Of a DNA stretch of 54,872 nucleotides, positions 1 through 10,710 are shown one piece after another; within the stretch, counting starts at the first letter, position 1; each line of letters starts with the position of its first letter. The notes beneath the pieces are model-generated. The model saw only the letters and a list, made by a program, of their open reading frames with translations, was not told the origin of the DNA and ran no database searches. The stretch is taken from positions 1-54,872 of the forward strand of contig RCAB01000425.1 of assembly GCA_003640385.1 (NCBI GenBank), given 5' to 3'. The DNA comes from Setaria digitata (Eukaryota; Nematoda; Chromadorea; Rhabditida; Setariidae). The position numbers and the translations under genes are program-made.

Positions 1-138
1 AGATATTCATTCATGGTATATCAATGGAAATGTTCATCTGATAACCATGCATGCTACATCAATGGAAATATTCAGCTGTTATTCATGTCTGCTAGCTATA
101 TCTAAAAATATTATTCGGCTGCTGTGCATGTATGCTAT
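1..138. repeat. Imperfect tandem repeat, about 40-bp unit, cut by the window edge
   Basis: Three diverged copies of an approximately 40-bp unit can be aligned by eye, at about 18-57, 58-98 and 99-138. Each has a core like ATCAATGGAAAT or ATCTAAAAATAT, then a TTC(A/G)(T/G)CTG-like block, then CATG and TGCTA. The array probably continues to the left of the window. No function is visible. Confidence 0.5.
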
Positions 139-1926
139 TTTCTAGATTTTTGCATATAGATGTTGTATAGAGGTATTCCACATTCATTCTTCATGTGATT
201 ATCATAAAATTTCATTAAATTATCGTATGTGTACATGCTCCCTCATAATTTTCGTGTACTTTTGACACCCTGTCCAGAAGAATTTATAACGCTAAATTGT
301 ATATTTTAATAACGTATAATAACGCTTGAATGGCTACAGAGAAAATTGCTTATATTATGTTGATGAAATAAATATCGCGGATGTAAATCTTATTTTACCA
401 CTAGCCTCAGTAGGTAAAACAAATAGTTGTCACTCAGGAATCATTATGACTTTGCACAGAATGAACTCATTTGGAAGGGAATGTTAGTAATTAGATATGT
501 ACTGACTGCTGTAATGCACAAATCTCTAGCCCGAAAGACCACGAATCTGTCTCGACCTTAGCAAAGGAACAGTACAACTTCTTTAGGCCACGACACTTGC
601 ATTTGTTCGGTTGCAAATGCCCCTTTGTATTCCACAAATTGCCGGGAACTGAGTGACCATTTCACGCTTATATCTTAGTAGAAGACGACTTGAAGATTTA
701 TTTCACAGAATTATGATTCTAATCACATATTTTAGCAGCAAAACTGCGAGCCGTGATCATAATCCATATTTCAACAGAATCACAATTATATGCTTATTTT
801 ACAGTTTATTTTATTTTTAAATTTCCAATAACACCAAATGACTTCCCTCCTCTGTATTATGCACTGCAGTAATTTCTGTCGATTTAAAATTTCTCCATAT
901 CGTCTATATGCACATATCTCGATTTTTCTATATAAATGAAAAAAAAAAAGACGACAATTATAATGGATAACAAATTCCTTATTCCGATCAAACCAACAGA
1001 TGATAAAAGCTGCTGAACTACCTGCACAGAACAAACAAATAAGCTTTTAATATTTAACGCAAATGCCTTTCCTCAAATGTCACTATATTTTTAATGGAAA
1101 ATTTTGCAAAATTCAGAAAATGATTTGTTTTATTACATTAGGGTTTCATATAATGTCCTCTCTCGGATTAAACGGGGTAAATTTTGGTGGTGCTAAAACA
1201 TGGCAATACAGAATATATCAAAGAGCAGAGCAAGAAACACGCATTATGAACCCTGAGAAAATTTACTCTTTTTTTGCACAGGGGTGGAGAGCGATAATTC
1301 AACATAAAAACAAAATATGCAAAGTGCAGTACGATATCTAATCCATAACCTTCAAAGAGTTGAAAATAAGTGGTGAGTAATCTTAACCAGAAAAGCGTGC
1401 TTAACTGGTAGCATTTGAGGCAACTTAGTTATAAGGCATGCTAAACTGAAAGAGTTCAACAGTGATATTTTAGATGTACTTCAGAGAAACTCGTGAATGG
1501 CGGTATTTAATGATAAGTTATTCCACGATTAAGAGAACTTGCGTATTTTGAAGGAATAAAATAATTTCACGGAAAATCATACATTTTTATCTTTTTAATT
1601 GCTACACTGCTGAAAAGAAACGAGAAACCGGGACTTGCAACTTTCGACAAGGAAAGGATATTTTGAATGGCAGAAGGCGCGACACAGACTACAGAGGGCA
1701 AATTAAAAACAACTTTCTCGTTCAAAAATTCTTCAATCTGAACAACTGCGTCACACAAATGAAATAATTTATTAATTTATTTTCATATTTCGCACTAGGC
1801 TAAAAGGCTCTTATAAACAAACACAAATTTTGCAAGATAAACCTAGCACTTTTGCAAAAAAAAGAAAGAAAAAAAAACATTACGTTGGATCCATCACTTC
1901 AAAACGTTCGTTTTCGGCTAGCTTGT
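139..1926. other. Non-coding flank, no supported gene
   Basis: The stretch is somewhat less AT-rich than the later deserts. It contains open frames of up to 92 codons (plus strand 1063-1341; minus strand 786-1034 and 1567-1758), but that length is expected by chance in DNA this AT-rich and none shows a recognisable domain. TTTATT at about 1766-1785 reads AATAAA on the minus strand and could serve as a poly(A) signal for the orphan exon at 1927-2028. Confidence 0.5.
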
Positions 1927-2028
1927 TCAGAAATCAACGAACGCCTCACACGGTAGGATGCAAGGAGTAGCTGACCTCCACAATTTTGCTTCTTCACGAT
2001 TGATCGTTAGCCCTTTATTTTTCAATTC
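1927..2028 (-). CDS. Orphan minus-strand terminal exon candidate (33 codons)
   Basis: A long pyrimidine run ending in TTTTTCAG on the minus strand is followed immediately by 33 open codons and a stop at 1927. The peptide begins ELKNKGLTINREEAKLW and ends CEAFVDF. Only the phase-0 reading is open; the other two frames stop within five codons. I do not recognise the peptide. It lies about 270 bases past the PSME3IP1 stop and past that gene's poly(A) signal. It could be an alternative last exon of PSME3IP1 (exon 3 of that gene also ends in phase 0), the trans-spliced first exon of a downstream operon transcript, or chance. No in-frame ATG follows the acceptor, which argues against a simple operon gene. 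Confidence 0.35.
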   Translation of the reverse strand, partial: ELKNKGLTINREEAKLWRSATPCILPCEAFVDF

Positions 2029-2243
2029 CTGAAAAAAAAAAAAAAAAAAAAAAATTACTTAAAATCTCGAAGTCCCGCTGACTTAAAGAAGCTTCAGTGA
2101 ACTTAAATAAAAATATCTAATGGCTTATCTATTATACAACTACTACAGATATTCCTCTTTGAATAGTTGAAGCGCCTGCTACATATTTCAGTTCTCATCG
2201 TGGAAAAACCATGAGACAAAATCAAGATTAAAAAAACTAGGAC

Positions 2244-2249
2244 TTTATT
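2244..2249 (-). terminator. Poly(A) signal of PSME3IP1
   Basis: TTTATT on the plus strand reads AATAAA on the minus strand. It lies about 50 bases downstream of the PSME3IP1 stop codon, a normal distance for a nematode gene. Confidence 0.6.
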
Positions 2250-2296
2250 ATGATACTCTCATTACTAACCACCAAGAGGAAAATCACAAAAATGAA

Positions 2297-4409
2297 TCAA
2301 TCAACAGAATCGGAATCACTAAACTGTTTATTTTTATCTTCCTTATCATTCGAAGCCTGGATCAGCACTGGTAAAATTGGCAAGTCACTGGAGCTATCTG
2401 AGTCACTGTCGTAATTTGAATCCGAGTTTGAATTACTGAAGTCCAAAGTAGTCTAATTATTAAATATATGTTAAGCCAACATTAAAATAATTCTCAAACA
2501 GTTAATCTCCAAATGTTAAGTAGCCAAAACGGATATATAAATTCTCGCTTTTAAAAGAAGCCCTACCTAAACACTGTGGAACGGTAATAATCAACAATAG
2601 TTTTCAAAATAATAAATCAGACATATTGTTCAGAACAAAATGATACTCTTGTTCTACGAGAAAATAACAAGTAAACCTTGATGAAGCATAATCTGCCATT
2701 CCAGGAAGAATATCGATGATTTTTAATGCAGATGGATAGGCAACAGTGTCGGACATCGCACTCGGCAAAGGTCTCTTCTCTACACATTTGTCCAATTCAC
2801 TGTTACTAAACATCAAAAACTCTTAAGCGGAAAAAGTCCAACATTAGCAAAATTTCAAAAGCGAAATGACAAATACATGAAAAAATCACTTATCCTTTTC
2901 CTCAGTTATGAACCCCTCGCAAAAAAAGTTCTTTAAACACTTTCAATCTCGATCTCCTAAGCAGTCATCACTACTATTATGTATTAAATTTTTTAAATGA
3001 AGAAATTCGAAAAATAAAAACTACGTTTTTCGCTTAACTGCCATGCGAAGTATTGCTGCCTGTTTATTTTCTTTGTGGGCTATGCCACTGTTTGGTTTTA
3101 CACGTAAATTCGATACAGAAGGTACATTTTCTTCAGCGTTTTTACGTGCTTGGGCACGGTCGATTTCACTCAAAAGCGCTTTTTCTTCCTGGAAGATAAC
3201 TCAATACCCAAGAATTCTAAGACTCTTTTCCTTTTTATGGATGAAAATAACAACCTCCCAATAAATGAAAATACCACTGAATTTGAAGTATTTAACTTAG
3301 AACTTTCCAGTTCATCACTTGGCTCCATGAATATTCAGATTTAATATAAAAAAAATTTTTTTAAAAGGATTAAATCCATTGCTAAAGAAGAAATAACTTG
3401 GAAAGGGCACACTAAAAATATTAATCACAGTACAATATTATTAACCTTAATTTTCTCTAGATCTTGTTTTGCTTTAAAAATTTCAACTCCAGAGAGGAAA
3501 TCACATTCGTCCGCATCAAGCCCTCTAACCATATTTCCTGAAAAACCTTGCTTTCTTCTCGGTCCCAAAAACCGAAATATTTTTTTTAAACACTGTTTTT
3601 CAACGATGTGATATAAAACCTACTGAATCTATGCTCTTCCTCATACTCCGCTTGCTTTCGATCACGAACTTCTTTCAAACGATCATATAATGGCCTATTA
3701 TCTACTTCTTCTTTCGGCATTTCTAAAACTAAATTGGATAAGAATCAAACAATCTTGTGTTTGCCCCACATAAATTGTCAGCTCTAGGGAATCGAATAGC
3801 AATCATTTTGGATAGCTATATCTGCTGAATTTATGTTCGCCCTAAATATCTACTCTATTAGTCTAGGCAGATGGTTCATAATCTTCTGATACTTCATAAA
3901 ATTATATCATAAAACTTTCAGTAATATTTTTCCGGTGTTTTAAAAATATGTAAAAAATAAACTATCCATTTAGAAAGATAATATTTACTGTATTCTCAAC
4001 CAAATCGAATAAAAAGCTGACAAAAGCCTCAGAATAAAAAGAGGTAAATAAACAATTCTGCTATATATTGAGCTTATTTATTTCGTCATTGATTATATAT
4101 TGACAGAGAGAATAAAAAGATTAATACAAAAGCAAATTACGCAGGTTATCCTTCGGATCATTTGAAATGACGAAATAAAATTCTCATGTTCAAAATGACG
4201 AAATAAAATTCTCATGTTCCACCTACTGTGAAAAACGCAACAGTTTACTTACCAGTTTACTGCATTTAACTTTCTTACTTCATCCTGCTTCCCTTGATAA
4301 TCAAAGGCTTACCTTCAGGATCATTTGGTTTCCTCACTTTTTCCCATTCCTCTTGCCGTCGTTTTTTCGCTTCGTCCAATTCTTTTTCACTTACAAAACG
4401 ATCAGCCAT
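2297..4409 (-). CDS. PSME3IP1: PSME3-interacting protein (FAM192A/PIP30, NIP30 domain), 6 exons, complete
   Basis: Exons in transcription order are 4313-4409, 3624-3722, 3446-3537, 3025-3188, 2677-2805 and 2297-2435. All junctions are GT-AG, phases agree, and the product is 239 residues (human protein about 254). The start reads [18 protein letters not shown] followed by [14 protein letters not shown], nearly the family signature RFVSEAELDERRKRRQEEW. Exon 2 gives [19 protein letters not shown], and exon 3 gives [14 protein letters not shown] (human NMVRGLDEDETNFL). Exon 5 carries [15 protein letters not shown] (human GILPGLGAYSGSS). The last exon opens with an S/D-rich acidic stretch, residues 194-211, then ends DSDSVD. 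The human protein binds PA28gamma through this C-terminal part, helped by CK2 phosphorylation, and is nuclear; the same role is inferred here. It is divergently arranged with the REC114-like gene. Confidence 0.93.
4165..4219. repeat. Tandem duplication of 28 bp
   Basis: The block AAATGACGAAATAAAATTCT continued by CATGTTC occurs twice in direct succession, at 4165-4192 and 4193-4219, inside intron 1 of PSME3IP1. The two copies look identical. Confidence 0.85.
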
Positions 4410-4410
4410 T

Positions 4411-4412
4411 CT
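4411..4412 (-). promoter_or_regulatory. Probable spliced-leader trans-splice acceptor of PSME3IP1
   Basis: On the minus strand GTTTTTCTTTTTTCAG ends one base before the ATG at 4409. A consensus nematode acceptor this close to a start codon, with no coding sequence needed upstream, is typical of spliced-leader trans-splicing. A cis-spliced 5' UTR exon is the alternative. Confidence 0.65.
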
Positions 4413-6318
4413 GAAAAAAGAAAAACTATATTCCAACAACAAAAATTAAGCAATTTCATCTACAGTAAATCTCGGCAAAGTGGATCAGATGAAGTGACAA
4501 TGCAGCAGGTGTCATATTATCCCTAACAAGAAATGTTTGATAATTAAGACTAAAACTTTCCTATAATAGATAAAATACTGGAAATAATTAGATTATATGA
4601 TGAAACATTATCAATTATCAATGGAAAGTCTACTGTCAAATATATTGTAGTTAATCAGAGCATATAAAGCAACCAACAATCACATGCAAAATAAAAGCAG
4701 AGAAATTCATTCGTTTAGATTAATATACTAATTTATGGTTTACAGTAAATTCATTGTTTCAGAATGACACCGTAATTTTGGAATTTATTAATATTCAAAA
4801 AGAAACGAATTCGTCCTATTCCTTCACCGAATTCAACTAAAACTAACGACGATAAAATACGGAACGAGCGAACACCCCGCAAATCAAACCAGTAAAATGG
4901 AAAAAAAAAAGAACAAATATTCTTCACCTTCATTAGGATTATAGTTCCCTAAAAATTTTACTAAATGCAACAACCACCCGTCCCTTTCTTTCAATAACCA
5001 ATAACATATTACTGCTAATCATTCGCCATGCTTCTTGTACAAGACAAAGCAGTATCTTCTTACCACAATTAGATGATCCTTTAATTGTCCAATACTTGCA
5101 GATTCTTCAGAAATAGAAAAAACTACTAAAACATTTGAATCAATCGCTATTAAATGATTCAATTGGAGCTTTTATCTAATTAATAACCTCAAATACCCTT
5201 GCAAATATTTTATCTTATTACTTTCTGTCTCTTTATTTTCAGCTAACTTTCCCTGTCCTTATATCCCCTCTTATCATGGTAGCATGTACATATTCTCGGC
5301 AATCTTCTATCGCTGACAAATCTCGCACAATTTCACATCAATCCCCCACCGCGATCCATCTTTATCAAAGGAAGCACCACTACCTAAACAAGCACTAAAA
5401 TTCTCCTGTAGCATCCTCTGGCTTTCATGCACCGTCTTCAAGTTTTCACTTCGAGGTTTTTTCCTTCATCTCTTGCAGCTTAAAAGTACAGATATCTCTA
5501 AATTTGCAAACAAGCGATAAGTTGAGCTATTTATGCTTTCCAGTATTGAATAAATTTCTTATTTCGATTTAGATTAAGTCATTTTTACGGATTTTAAAAA
5601 ATTCTTCCCAAATGAAACACAAATTAATTACTTTATGATGAAGCTGCATTGATGCAGTAAGAAATCACTTGGTAGTTTGCATGATGAACTTCAGAACTTT
5701 CATAAATTGCAACTGTAGCCTGTTGACACAAGCGAAATGAGCGGTTGTCAAAACCATATTAATTTATTTTTCATGTTAAAATTATGTGCCTTCGAAAATA
5801 TCTATTGTAGTTAATTAAAATGCATTCTTACAAAACATACTATTTGCTATGTTTTGTAAGAATGCACGAGACAGTAAATAGAGTGGAGTGTTAGTTGTTC
5901 AGAGCTGCAAATAATTCATACCAGTCACAATTACAGGGATAATTTTATCAGAGGGAGATAAATAAGTTTTGAAAAGGAATAGTAGTAGGGTACTCTTTTT
6001 TTCTTTCTACGTTAAGTGAGTATACACATAAATTATGAAGTAATATTTTCATCCTTTTTATTCAATCTACGCAACGTTTCGTAAAGAAATTCCTTCATAT
6101 CGCCTGCGATTTATTCTATCTTTTCTTTTTGACGAATATCTTTAATCAAAATCTAATTGATACGAATCAAATCTTATTTTTTTTCCCTGTGTAACGCAGA
6201 CATTCATACTACATACTGTGCGGTAATGCATACGTTAGTGAAACTTCCTTTTCACGTCTTTTTTTCGCCTTATGTAGAAATGTTAAATTTTTCAAAAGCA
6301 AAGTTGAAATTAGAAATA
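4413..6318. promoter_or_regulatory. Divergent intergenic spacer between PSME3IP1 and the REC114-like gene
   Basis: This 1.9-kb spacer separates two head-to-head starts and should hold both promoters. I see a GC-richer patch at about 5240-5480 with short broken minus-strand frames, and a perfect hairpin at 5821-5866. A pyrimidine-rich acceptor-like site ends at about 6278 (TTTTTTCGCCTTATGTAG) and could accept a leader for the REC114-like transcript. No gene in the spacer is supported. Confidence 0.5.
5821..5866. repeat. Perfect inverted repeat: 19-bp arms, 8-base loop
   Basis: TGCATTCTTACAAAACATA (5821-5839) is followed by eight bases and then its exact reverse complement (5848-5866). It lies about 450 bases upstream of the REC114-like ATG. 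It could form a hairpin in DNA or RNA; at 46 bases it is shorter than a typical pre-miRNA. Confidence 0.9.
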
Positions 6319-7147
6319 ATGGCTTCAATAATTGGTTTTCGTGACGATATCAACTATGTATCTTGGCCGTTAATCAAATATACGAAGCTTGTTGGGACAC
6401 GTCTGGTAATTTCTTTTTTTTTTTTTTTCTTTCAATTTATTTTTAAAGTTTGTAATATTTATTACATAAAGAAATAGTTTACAGGAAAATAACTCCTGCA
6501 GATGAAAAAAAAAGTTATGCAATTTATTTATATCAGACAATTGAAATATATCAAAATCTCTCACTAAATGATTGTTGCAACATTTCAGGAAATCCCAGTA
6601 GTATCTGGACAAACAATGGCAATTATTTATAATAAAAATCGGTGTTATCTTAGTGTTATCTTCAATTCATCAACACTTGAGGAATTTTCATTGGCAGTAA
6701 ATCCTCGCCCAACTATCAGAAGTCGAGAAAGGGATATTTTTGTTCAACTTTTCTCAGCGGTAGCTTAATTTTTTTCAAAGCTCATTTGGCTAATTTCAAA
6801 TGACGACTGACGAAGTATAAAATGAGCAATGAGCCCAGGAATGAGCTGATGAAAATTTCATATATTTGCTGCATCCGGAAAGCATAATTTGAAGCAGTGA
6901 TTTCCAGGAATGAACTAATGCTTTGCATAGCCTACCTTGTTAGTGTAATGAAGAAAATATTTTATATTAATTATGAATAGTTTCACATCCGTTTTCTTTT
7001 CAGAATGGTACCACACTGACAAGATTTCGCATAAAATTTACAACATTAGCAGATCATGCTTCGTTTGTGGAATTTATCTCATTCTTTGTTAAAGTTCTGC
7101 CCCCTTCAAACATGAATGTTTCATCAGATTTTAGCCAGCCCTTATCG
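6319..7147 (+). other. PH-like domain segment of the REC114-like gene (exons 1-3)
   Basis: Residues 1-134. Alternating hydrophobic strands (RCYLSVIF, RDIFVQLF, TRFRIKF) are followed by a helix (ADHASFVEFISFFVKVL), the strand-then-helix order of a PH fold. The ATG at 6319 was chosen because the preceding open frame holds a plausible acceptor at about 6278 and the recognisable WPL motif starts only 15 residues into this protein. Confidence 0.65.
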
Positions 7148-10046
7148 GTAAATACTCACTTTTTCTTGCAAGTAAGGCTATAAATTCAGTGTTTAGCTAT
7201 TAATACACAACGCTTATTTAAAAGGAGTTATTTCGATATTAATGCATTTAGTCTACATATCCGCAACATGACCTTGAATAAATATGCTTGCTTACAAGAA
7301 GGCCTGCAAAAACCATTTTAGTCCCTATTTCAGCAAGGTTGCACAGAAATTGGATTGTCTCAAGAAAGTTCACAACTTAGTTTATTCAGCAGTGAATCTT
7401 CTTCACAGAAATCAATGTAAGTAGCGCTTTTTCCGAAAAAATTAAAAAAATATTTTTAGAACTTTAAATTATTGCACACTAGTTCTTCGAATTTATGTTT
7501 CATATTTCTTAATTCAGGACTACCAGCGTAGTTCTTCCTCCGGAGCCTTCTAACGATTTTTATTCGATGAAGAATCCGACTATTTATAATTCATCTGCGG
7601 TATTATTTTTGCGTAGATTTTTATTTGTTCACTTGCTAGCTTTAGGCTTTTAACTTTTGCAATGCCTACTTCGAACACAATAAGTTATGACCTTTCCTTC
7701 AGGAAAGAGGAAAGGGAAAAATCAAAATTTACTTTTATTGTTAGTCTGTTAAGTCTCTGTATCAATGTTTGCTATGTCTCAAAAGATAAGTTTCGTTAAT
7801 GCTTGATAGAGACTAATTAATTTACAAATTTTACCAGCAAAATTCTTTTGTGTATTTTAAAATTGTTGATCTAAAAAACAAAAAATTCTGAGATTTCTGA
7901 CTAGGTAAGTGAGTAAATAAGACGAAATAAGACTTCTGAGATATTAATTTCAGGATTTCCAATACACCGGTTGAGTATTCTTCAGTTTTTCTCTTTTTTT
8001 TTCTACAAATTCCCTAGTTTTTAGTCTTGTTGAAAACCATGCATATATATATATATATTCAAACCTGCTCTGCCAACTGATCGATTTTTCTAAGCATTGT
8101 TTCAGTGTTCGGCTGACGAGAAAATTTATGAATTGTTGATACCTATGAAAAATCCCGCAGTTGAACATTGTTGCAATACTTCTGAAACTTATCCATCATC
8201 CTTTACTCAAGTACTAAAATTAATTATCAAATCGAAAAAATGTTGATAAAAATTCTGTCAAGGTCATATCTAAAAGTTTTTATAGCCTCAAAATTTTAGT
8301 TTTGAAAACTAACTAAACTGAAGCATCTGAAATTTTAATTCTGCATGTTTTCTTTTTCATTTCAGGATTCGGGTTCAAAAATACTGAACCGTATGAAAAG
8401 TTCAAAAACTGTTGATCAGATAGTCCCTTCTAACACTGGTGATGATGTTAGTATTTCTTTTAAATTTAATTTTAAAATTATTATGAAGATTTTCTCGAGA
8501 ATTTAAAATTTCCTTGTCAAATTTTAGACTATTTCTTGCAATAAACTCAAATTAAGCTTTGTTTCTCAGCACGACACAGACTAAATATTTTAATTGTTAG
8601 CGGGAATATGATTTTGTTTTTGGCTAAGTCTCTTTGTGGTTGTTTTCTCTGTCCAATAATCCAACAAGGACAAGGTGAATAATCTGGACGTTTTATAAAC
8701 AATATTAGGATTCTTAATTATATATCTGTGCCACAAATTTTATCTTTTCTTTTTCCAAATGGAAATGGTAATCAATCAGCCAGGAATGGATTTATGGTTA
8801 GCAACACAATTTAGTGCAACGTCCAACAAAAGTCATGATGCGCAAGAAAATAGACGTAATGCGGTTTGTGATCAGATTATATTTTTTTTTTTTTTCAGGC
8901 AAAATAAAATGGACAGAATGAAAAAACTTAACAGTATCCTGTTAAGTATCCTGATTGTTATTCTATGTTTCATTGTATCTTCTTTGGGTTCTATTGTTAC
9001 TTAAAACCATCAAACAAAGCTTACAAAATACCAGCATAACCAACCTTATTAGGAGCAATACGACACTGAGAACTTCCTAAAAAATGACGCTCCAATAAAG
9101 TAAAAAAAGCTAGAGCCTGAGATGAAAATTCTTGCGCATTTCTAAAAGTATGGTATTGCTTTGTCTCATTTTCTTAATTAAAGAGATTAAAATATTATCT
9201 GAATGATAGCTTTATTTTGTATAATACTGCGATCGATAACATCAAAAGTATCTACTATGGTTATGATAGTTACTATATAATAGAAAAGTAGTTTGAGCAC
9301 CTCTTGTTATCTACATTTGGACTTCTGGTAGATAGCTGAAACCAATACACACCTTTTAAAACAAATTTCAGTATCAGTTAATTGTTTACTTCATTTGATC
9401 CACTGAATAATAGTATTTCGAGCTGACTGATTTTGATAGCTAGTATGTTGGTGGTTTTTCAGTGTGACGTGGTTTTTGGTGGAAATGCATTTCAAAATTC
9501 CTTAGTTGTTAGCACATTCAACTGTTATGTGATAACTGGATTATTTTATGTGACCGAAAGTAGTTCAAAGTAGAAGGTTTCATTTCAGATATTGAAATTT
9601 TAAGCTTACTTTTGGTCTTTGCAGAGTGTGCAAACGGATCACTGCGTATCAGTTAACGATTTGTTAAATGATTCATCACAACTCATGGAATATTTGACAG
9701 CGAAACTTCATGACCAACAATTCATGCAACTTGCTGAGAAGTGCTCACAAGTTTACAATGCCATTTTTCGTACAGTGGAGGGTACTGTTTTTTTTGAATG
9801 ATTTGTAACTTTCGTATGTTACACTAGTTTTAGTTATACTTTTGGTAGTTTAAATTACGGCACTAACTATAGGACGACTATTTTTTGATAATGATGTTGA
9901 TTTTTTTCCTTTTCACTATGTAACACATCTGTGGATATCAATATCTCTGTGTACTGATAGCGCATATACATTAATTTTCAGCTTCATCGGATGTGTCGTC
10001 CGTCGAACTAATTACGCCTACAAAGATACCACATTTCAAGGAATAA
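6319..10046 (+). CDS. REC114: REC114-like meiotic double-strand-break factor (DSB-1/DSB-2 family), 9 exons
   Basis: Exons are 6319-6405, 6589-6759, 7004-7147, 7334-7416, 7518-7599, 8366-8446, 8780-8863, 9625-9781 and 9982-10046. All are GT-AG, phases match, and the product is 317 residues. Exons 1-3 read as a REC114 PH-like domain: SWPLIKYTKL (vertebrate WPL-RY-RF), STLEEFSL (QTLLEGFSL), and RFRIKF followed by a long amphipathic helix (FRVQF in vertebrates). The middle, about residues 121-244, is low-complexity and polar, with five SQ dipeptides at residues 130-158. Exon 8 encodes a helical segment with LLNDSSQLMEYLTAKL, placed like the C-terminal region that pairs with MEI4 in known Rec114 proteins. 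The expected role is assembly of the complex that activates SPO11 on meiotic chromosomes. Exon 7 has an unusual, pyrimidine-poor acceptor (ATCAATCAG) and is the least certain. The family call rests on motif recall, not on a search. Confidence 0.68.
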
Positions 10047-10710
10047 CTCGTTGTTTTAGCATTTCTGTTGGCTAATCTGGAAATTTTTATCATGTGAAAA
10101 AATACTTCAAGTACTTCAAAATATGACAATAAGTAGCTAATCTGTAGACACTGTTCTTTTTTTTTTTTTTTTTTTAACTCTTGTGACTCTCAGTTATTTC
10201 TTTTCAGTATGCTACGAAAATTTTCTAAGCATTTGGTCACTCAACTTTAAGAATCAAGCAAAATTCCATACCAATTTTTTAACTATTTGTTGGGACGAAG
10301 ATATTTGAAAATAACTGCTGTGCTCATTGTTTGGGAAGTTTAATATTTATCTTCTACATTATGTTATCGGATTTTATCGGCACATTTCTTTGTCAACAGA
10401 ACAACAAGTTTTCGATCGAATTTAACTTTCCAGAACAAGCACTCATACTGTTTAACTGGTTTTACTACTTGCCGATAAACGTTAATGATTTGCATCACTT
10501 GATATTTGAATTGGCAATCGATAGTGCATCTTGAACACACTAAATTATTGATAAAAGAACAGATAGTTAAAGTGATACCTATTTGGCCTTCTTAAATTGT
10601 TGCTTTCTAATTAATTCCTTTCTTGATAGACAACTTTATCAGAAATAATAGCATAATCTGTGGAAATTATACGCACTGCAAGTTCGCTTTTTGTAATAAA
10701 ATGTTGATCA
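10047..10710 (+). other. Probable 3' UTR of the REC114-like gene
   Basis: After the stop at 10044-10046 the first clear AATAAA is at 10695-10700. A 67-codon open frame at 10331-10534 lies inside this stretch; it has no recognisable domain and is read here as UTR. The true cleavage site is not determinable. Confidence 0.35.

Noticed and set aside
1063..1341. 92-codon plus-strand open frame
   Set aside because: By a rough stop-codon estimate several frames of this length are expected by chance in 55 kb at this AT content. There is no domain and no splice context.
4751..4933. 60-codon minus-strand frame upstream of PSME3IP1
   Set aside because: PSME3IP1 begins at a trans-splice-type acceptor and needs no upstream exon; the frame lacks a donor and any similarity I can recognise.
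8759..9004. 81-codon frame ending in a hydrophobic segment
   Set aside because: Only its part at 8780-8863 fits as exon 7 of the REC114-like gene; the hydrophobic end is intron sequence after a poly(T) tract.
10331..10534. 67-codon frame after the REC114-like stop, with an acceptor-like TTTGTCAACAG inside
   Set aside because: The REC114-like model already closes at 10046 with consistent phases and no donor leads here; more likely 3' UTR.
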